A DNA stretch of 64,000 nt from Pseudomonas jessenii (GTDB taxonomy: Bacteria; Pseudomonadota; Gammaproteobacteria; Pseudomonadales; Pseudomonadaceae). The translations under genes and the position numbers were made by a program. Under the pieces are notes generated by a model. That model was not told the origin of the DNA. It was given only the letters and a program-made list of their open reading frames with translations, and did not search any database. The stretch lies in assembly GCF_002236115.1 (NCBI RefSeq), contig NZ_NIWT01000006.1, positions 558,001 to 622,000 on the forward strand, written 5' to 3'. This document shows, in pieces, positions 59,687 through 64,000 of the stretch (the stretch's first letter is position 1; each line of letters begins with the position of its first letter).

Positions 59687-60700
59687 TCAGAACCCTTCCA
59701 ATACAATCTTGCCCTTGGCTTTGCCGCTTTCCAGTAGGGCATGGGCACGGCGCAGATTGGCCGCGTTGATCGTGCCGAAGTGTTCGCCCATCGTGGTTTT
59801 CAGTGTCCCGGCATCGATCAGCCAGGCGACGCGATTGAGCAGGTTGTGCTGTTCGATCATGTCCGCGGTTTCAAACAGTGAACGGGTGTACATGAACTCC
59901 CAGTGCAGTGACAGGCTCTTGCGCTTGAGCTTGGTCACGTCCAGCGACTTGGGGTCATCGATCAGCGCCAGTTTGCCTTGGGGCGCCAATGCCTCCACCA
60001 ATTGGTCCAGATGCTGGTCGGTCTGGGTCAGGCTGGCGACGTGGGTAACCTGATCCACTCCGGCACGCTTGAGTGCTTCGCTCAGTGGCTGGCCATGGTC
60101 GATCACCAGGTCAGCGCCCAGCTCCTTCACCCAGCTTTGGGTCTGCGCACGCGAAGCGGTGCCGATGACTTTCAGGGCCGTCAGTTGATGAGCGAGCTGC
60201 GTAAGAATCGAGCCCACGCCACCTGCCGCGCCGACGATCAACAGGCTCTGGCCTTCATCGGTTTTGCCTTCGCGCACTTGCAGGCGCTCGAACAACAGTT
60301 CCCAGGCCGTGATCGCGGTAAGCGGCAGGGCAGCGGCTTCGGCGAATCCGAGGGTCTTGGGCATGTGGCCGACGATGCGTTCGTCCACCACATGCAACTC
60401 GCTGTTGCCGCCCGCCCGCGCGATGGAGCCGGCGTAAAACACCTGGTCGCCGACCGAGAACAGCGTCACCTCACTGCCCACGGCCTTGACCACACCGGCC
60501 ACGTCCCAACCCAGCACTTTGGCCGCGCCGCCTTCGGGCTGGACGTTCTGGCGCACCTTGGTGTCCACCGGGTTGACCGAGATGGCTTTGACTTCCACGA
60601 GCAAGTCGCGGGGGCCGGCAACCGGCTCTGGCAGCTCTATGTCTTGCAGAGCCTTGTTGTCGCTGATCGGCAACGAGGCGTAGTAGGCAATGGCTTTCAT
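59687..60700 (-). CDS. Zinc-type alcohol dehydrogenase-like / quinone oxidoreductase family protein
   Basis: 337 residues from the ATG at 60700 (MKAIAYYASLPISDNKALQDI) with AGGAGC upstream. Medium-chain dehydrogenase/reductase: GroES-like N-terminal half (SVNPVDTKVRQN, GWDVAGVVKAVG, GDQVFYAGS) and an NADPH-binding Rossmann half with LLIVGAAGGVGSILTQLAHQL (about 150). The zinc ligands of true alcohol dehydrogenases are missing, as in the ZADH/QOR subgroup (TIGR02817). It probably reduces quinones or enones. Divergent from the LysR gene at 60826, which likely regulates it. Confidence 0.92.
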   Translation of the reverse strand: MKAIAYYASLPISDNKALQDIELPEPVAGPRDLLVEVKAISVNPVDTKVRQNVQPEGGAAKVLGWDVAGVVKAVGSEVTLFSVGDQVFYAGSIARAGGNSELHVVDERIVGHMPKTLGFAEAAALPLTAITAWELLFERLQVREGKTDEGQSLLIVGAAGGVGSILTQLAHQLTALKVIGTASRAQTQSWVKELGADLVIDHGQPLSEALKRAGVDQVTHVASLTQTDQHLDQLVEALAPQGKLALIDDPKSLDVTKLKRKSLSLHWEFMYTRSLFETADMIEQHNLLNRVAWLIDAGTLKTTMGEHFGTINAANLRRAHALLESGKAKGKIVLEGF

Positions 60701-60825
60701 GGGCGGCTCCTGAACACTAATAAAGAAGGGATTCGATGGGGCAGATGATTGGCTATTTCTCCTGAAGATAAAACCGGCTAAAAGAGCAGTCTCTTTCAAT
60801 TTTTTTTTGATAATCGGTGTTCTTG

Positions 60826-61755
60826 ATGCTGCGTTTCGATGACTTGCAGTTGTTTGTCCGGGCGGCGGACCTGGGCAGCCTGTCCGCCGCCGCGCGGGGC
60901 ATGGACATGTCGGCGGCGGTGGCCAGTGCGGCGCTCAAGCGCATCGAACAGCAACTCGGCGCCCGTTTACTGGCCCGTTCTACCCGCAGCCTGCGCCTGA
61001 CCGCCGAAGGCGAGGGCTTTCTTGAATACGCCCGCGCGGCCCTGAGCAATCTCGACGAGGGCCGGCGATTGCTGGCCAGTGGTCAGGACCAGGTCAGCGG
61101 GGTGCTGCAACTGTCGGCGCCATCGGACTTTGGCCGCAACCTGCTGCTGCCCTGGCTCGACGAGTTTCAACGCGAGCATCCGAAACTCACCGTGCGCCTG
61201 CTGCTGGGGGACCGCATCGCCGACCTGTTTCGCCAACCGGTAGACATTGCCCTGCGCTACGGTGAACCGGAGGACTCCAGCCTGGTGGCGCTGCCCATCG
61301 CCCCGCAGAACCGACGGGTTTTGTGCGCCGCTCCCGGCTATCTGGCCCGGCATGGCGAGCCGCGGCAGCTGGAGCAACTGGCACAGCACAATTGCCTGTT
61401 GTACATGCTCGGTAGCCGGGTCCACGATCACTGGAGTTTTCACGACGGCAAACGCGAAGTCAGCCTGACCGTCAGCGGCGATCGTTTCAGCGACGATGCC
61501 GATGTCGTGCGCCTATGGGCGGTGGCAGGTGCCGGGATCGCTTACAAATCCTGGCTCGATGTGGCCGCCGATGTAGTGGCCGGCCGCTTGAAGGTGCTGA
61601 TGCCGGAGCTGCTCTGTGAGCGCGCACCGTTGAATCTGTTGTGCGCCCATCGCGCACAATTGAGTAAGCCGGTGAACCTGTTGCGTGAAATGCTTGCCAG
61701 ACGATGCGCCCTTTTGAGCAGTCAATTTCCAGGCTTTTCGGGAATCGATCATTAG
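60826..61755 (+). CDS. LysR-family transcriptional regulator
   Basis: 309 residues from the ATG at 60826. The N-terminal winged helix-turn-helix (MLRFDDLQLFVRAADLGSLSAAARGMDMSAAVASAALKRIEQQLGARLLARSTRSLRLTAEG) belongs to the CrgA/DhcR-like subgroup. The substrate-binding domain follows (GVLQLSAPSDFGRNLLLPWLDEFQREHP). It is divergent from the quinone-oxidoreductase-like gene across 125 nt, the classical LysR arrangement, so it probably controls that gene and itself. The inducer is unknown. Confidence 0.93.
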   Translation: MLRFDDLQLFVRAADLGSLSAAARGMDMSAAVASAALKRIEQQLGARLLARSTRSLRLTAEGEGFLEYARAALSNLDEGRRLLASGQDQVSGVLQLSAPSDFGRNLLLPWLDEFQREHPKLTVRLLLGDRIADLFRQPVDIALRYGEPEDSSLVALPIAPQNRRVLCAAPGYLARHGEPRQLEQLAQHNCLLYMLGSRVHDHWSFHDGKREVSLTVSGDRFSDDADVVRLWAVAGAGIAYKSWLDVAADVVAGRLKVLMPELLCERAPLNLLCAHRAQLSKPVNLLREMLARRCALLSSQFPGFSGIDH

Positions 61756-62070
61756 TCGCACGAAAAAAGAGAAATTTCCCTCAGGAACGATCACCACCTA
61801 CGCCGGGTGGAGGAAAGGATCCGCCGACCAACCCGCATATACTAGCGCCCTCATCATGTAAGTAGCGTCGATCCCCAATGGTGGGTCCACGTTCGAGTCG
61901 GCCCGGCTGCACGGTCATCCTTCTGACCTTCGCAGCATCGGCCGGGCAGCGCAAATGGTTGAGCAAGGCGTTGCCGGGCTTATGGCAGTTTCCACGGATT
62001 GGCCGACGACACATTACTGGTCAAGATTTCTCTGGGCAGTAGACGAAACGATTCAACAGGGAGTGAATAC
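61756..62070 (+). promoter_or_regulatory. Leader region of the ArsR-like gene with a folded element
   Basis: 315 nt. A compact fold at 61901-61947: GCCCGG/CCGGGC (61901-61906 with 61942-61947), CTGC/GCAG (61907-61910 with 61932-61935, leaving a 6-nt bulge), and GGTCA/TGACC (61913-61917 with 61924-61928). TATACT (61838-61843) is a possible -10 box that would place the fold inside a transcribed leader. No known riboswitch class recognised. Confidence 0.45.
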
Positions 62071-62805
62071 ATGGAACATGCACCTTGCATCAGCCAGATC
62101 GCCACGTTGCTGGCTGACCCAAAGCGCAGCGCAATGATGTGGGCCTTGATGGATGGTTCGGCGCGAGCAACCGAAGAGTTGGCATTGCTGGCCGGCCTGT
62201 CATCGTCGTCGGCCAGTGCACACTTGGGCCGTTTGTCCGCCGGAGGTCTGCTGAAGGTTGAAAACCGCGGCCGCAAACGCTTCTTCCGCCTGGCCGCTCC
62301 CGAGGTCGGAGCGGCAATCGAAGCACTGGCCAGCGCGACCTTCGCCAGCGCACCCCAGGATATTCCGGCCGTATTCAAGCGCAATGCACCTCTGGTCAAA
62401 CCCCGGGTGGTGCGGTCGCCATTGTTGAGTGCCCGACTGTGCGACGATCATTTGGGGGGCACCCTGTCCGCCGATCTGTATCAGCGGCTGCTGGAGGCAG
62501 GCTGGATCGAACACTTTGATCAGCGGGTCACGGTCACGCTCAAGGGCGCGACAGAGTTGGCGGCACGGGGAGTGTTCATCCAGGCGCTGGCCCATCACAA
62601 CGGCAGGGTTGCCTGCGCCTGCCCCGACTGGAGCGAAAGGCGCCCGCACATGGGCGGCTCGCTGGGCGCGGCATTGTTGCAGCTGTTCATGCAGTCGGGG
62701 TGGTTGAGCCTGCCCAACGATTCCCGAACCTTGCAGGTGACGGCCTCCGGGCAACGGGAAATTCATCGCTTTGCCAGTGAGTCCGAACTGGAAATGGCGT
62801 TGTAG
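62071..62805 (+). CDS. ArsR-like winged-helix transcriptional regulator
   Basis: 244 residues from the ATG at 62071, with GGGAG 9 nt upstream; a longer frame to 61999 crosses the leader and is rejected. Residues about 8-75 form an ArsR-type winged helix (ISQIATLLADPKRSAMMWALMDG, then LAGLSSSSASAHLGRLSAGGLLKVENRGRKRFFRLA). The C-terminal 150 residues are a separate domain with CACPDWSERRPHMGGSLGAALL, whose CxC and His could bind metal, and which is shared by a group of long ArsR regulators in pseudomonads. No target gene is adjacent on the plus strand. Confidence 0.87.
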   Translation: MEHAPCISQIATLLADPKRSAMMWALMDGSARATEELALLAGLSSSSASAHLGRLSAGGLLKVENRGRKRFFRLAAPEVGAAIEALASATFASAPQDIPAVFKRNAPLVKPRVVRSPLLSARLCDDHLGGTLSADLYQRLLEAGWIEHFDQRVTVTLKGATELAARGVFIQALAHHNGRVACACPDWSERRPHMGGSLGAALLQLFMQSGWLSLPNDSRTLQVTASGQREIHRFASESELEMAL

Positions 62806-62893
62806 GAGCCGGCATGCCGGCGATGGCGGCCTCTCATCCAGCATCAATACTGGAGGTGATGGCCTTATCGCTGGCAAGCCAGCTCCTGCAAGG
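62803..62893. repeat. REPIN of a different REP subtype
   Basis: Inverted pair with cores GTAGGAGCCGGCATGCCGGC and GCTGGCAAGCCAGCTCCTGC. The core differs from the GAGCGAGCTTGCTCGC type used elsewhere in the window. Confidence 0.8.
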
Positions 62894-62906
62894 TTTGCGT
62901 TTGCCT

Positions 62907-63860
62907 TTAGGGTTTTACCAACCGCGCATCGAGACTGTTCTGCGCCAGGCGCTTGGCCTGATCCTGGGTCATGCCCAGATGGGTGTGCAACGCATGGAAG
63001 TTCTCGGTGACATAACCGCCGAAATACGCCGGGTCATCGGAGTTCACGGTCACTTTCACGCCGCGTTCCAGCATGTCGAGAATGTTGTGCTGCGACATGT
63101 GATCGAACACGCAAAGCTTGGTGTTCGACAACGGGCACACGGTCAGCGGGATCTGCTCGTCGATGATTCGCTGCATCAGGCGCTCGTCTTCGATGGCGCG
63201 CACGCCATGGTCGATGCGCTGGATTTTCAGCAGGTCGATGGCTTCCCAGATGTACTCGGGCGGGCCTTCTTCGCCGGCGTGGGCGACGGTCAGGAAGCCT
63301 TCGTGGCGGGCACGGTCGAACACGCGCTGGAACTTGCTTGGCGGGTGGCCCATTTCGGAGCTGTCCAGGCCCACGGCGACGAACGCATCGCGGAACGGCA
63401 GCGCCTGGTCGAGGGTTTTCTGTGCTTCGTCTTCGCTCAGATGGCGCAGGAAGCTCAGGATCAAACCACTGGTGATGCCCAGTTGCTGTTCACCATCCTT
63501 GAGCGCGGCGGCGATGCCGTTGAGCACCACTTCGAACGGGATGCCACGGTCGGTGTGGGTCTGCGGGTCGAAGAACGGTTCGGTGTGAATCACGTTCTGC
63601 TCTTTGCAGCGCAGCAGGTACGCCCAGGTCAGGTCATAGAAGTCCTGGGACGTGCGCAGCACATCGGCACCCCGGTAATACAGATCGAGGAACTCCTGCA
63701 GGTTGTTGAAGGCATACGCCTTGCGCAAGGTTTCGACGTCGCTCCATGGCAAGGCAATCTTGTTGCGCTCGGCCAGGGCGAACAACAGCTCCGGCTCCAG
63801 CGAGCCTTCCAGGTGCAGGTGCAATTCTGCCTTGGGCAGGGCGTTCAGCCAGTCGTACAT
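62907..63860 (-). CDS. Adenine deaminase (adenosine deaminase family)
   Basis: 317 residues from the ATG at 63860 (MYDWLNALPKAELHLHLEGS). Metal-dependent amidohydrolase fold: zinc ligands in HLHLEGS, the catalytic His in TVAHAGEEGPP, HGVRAIED, and NSDDPAYFGGY. The segment GLDSSEMGHPPSKF is characteristic of the Aah1-like adenine deaminase branch rather than true adenosine deaminase, so adenine to hypoxanthine is the likely reaction (as for PA0148, from memory). Commonly annotated add. Confidence 0.9.
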   Translation of the reverse strand: MYDWLNALPKAELHLHLEGSLEPELLFALAERNKIALPWSDVETLRKAYAFNNLQEFLDLYYRGADVLRTSQDFYDLTWAYLLRCKEQNVIHTEPFFDPQTHTDRGIPFEVVLNGIAAALKDGEQQLGITSGLILSFLRHLSEDEAQKTLDQALPFRDAFVAVGLDSSEMGHPPSKFQRVFDRARHEGFLTVAHAGEEGPPEYIWEAIDLLKIQRIDHGVRAIEDERLMQRIIDEQIPLTVCPLSNTKLCVFDHMSQHNILDMLERGVKVTVNSDDPAYFGGYVTENFHALHTHLGMTQDQAKRLAQNSLDARLVKP

Positions 63861-63942
63861 AATTCTTTTCTCATCAGGTGCAATGGTCGCCATTCTACAG
63901 AGGGTTGCCGCAACAATTGGTAAAACCTGACCAGGCGGTTGA

Positions 63943-64000
63943 TCACACCGCTTCCGGTTCCCGTCGATAAGCGTAGGTATCGGCGAAGCGCGAGAGCAGG
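63943..64000 (-). CDS. 3' end of a gene continuing beyond the window
   Basis: The minus strand reads LLSRFADTYAYRREPEAV followed by TGA at 63945-63943. The frame is open to the window edge and has pseudomonad codon use. Too short to identify. Confidence 0.5.
   Translation of the reverse strand, partial: LLSRFADTYAYRREPEAV

Noticed and set aside
61890..61900. tRNA-like T-loop word GTTCGAGTC
   Set aside because: The flanking bases do not form a T stem and no cloverleaf can be built around it.

Overview
The window is a gene-dense, GC-rich stretch of chromosome from a fluorescent pseudomonad (Pseudomonas fluorescens group). The reasons are the gene order, the many REP/REPIN palindromes with the GTGGGAGCGAGCTTGCTCGCGA core typical of that group, and protein sequences that read as close relatives of P. 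aeruginosa and P. fluorescens proteins. The species call and all cross-genome synteny statements rest on memory; no search was run.

Layout. 1-1.6 kb: the end of a copper-handling cluster (PCu(A)C chaperone cut by the window edge, DUF2946) and a HI1420-type antitoxin whose partner toxin is frameshifted. 1.6-10.1 kb: cobalamin corrin-ring genes as two divergent operons, cobL-cbiD-cobK leftward and cobG-cobH-cobI-cobJ rightward. The set mixes the oxygen-dependent CobG with the 'anaerobic-type' CbiD and a CbiG-CobJ fusion. Three AT-richer genes of unknown function that look like paralogues (4822-5481, 10320-11135, 11190-11918) bracket cobGHIJ. 12-33.6 kb: a housekeeping block matching the P. aeruginosa PA4839-PA4856 order: marC-like gene, retS, purD, purH, fis, dusB, a DUF3426 protein, prmA, accC, accB, aroQ, dsbD, a CtpL-like chemoreceptor, the diguanylate cyclase gcbA, DUF2333, NUDIX, yciH and speA. 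35.8-46.5 kb: accessory material: a short VgrG with its DUF4123 adaptor but no effector gene, a MATE transporter, a MazG-like hydrolase with CmoM, two DUF4136 lipoproteins, a large soluble PAS/GAF histidine kinase, a structured repeat element, and a DUF6124 gene with a strongly structured leader. 46.5-64 kb: a MaoC/FabG/thiolase acyl-CoA module, a 133-bp tandem REPIN array, a dCache chemoreceptor, a RIO-type kinase, a CueR regulon (cueR-copA, copZ, each promoter with a CueR-type dyad), an MFS pump, a quinone-oxidoreductase-like enzyme with a divergent LysR regulator, an ArsR-like regulator with a folded leader, and adenine deaminase.

How the parts work together. The two cob operons supply most of the corrin-ring methylation and contraction steps. 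purD and purH close the purine route. accB and accC supply the biotin carrier and biotin carboxylase. RetS, GcbA and the chemoreceptors form a signalling-rich neighbourhood linked to biofilm and motility decisions. Copper homeostasis appears twice, at the left edge and at 54-58 kb. The best candidates for undescribed biology are the paralogous unknown genes around cobGHIJ, the structured leaders at 45.9-46.15 and 61.9 kb, and the repeat structures. No tRNA, rRNA, CRISPR array or intact insertion sequence was seen.
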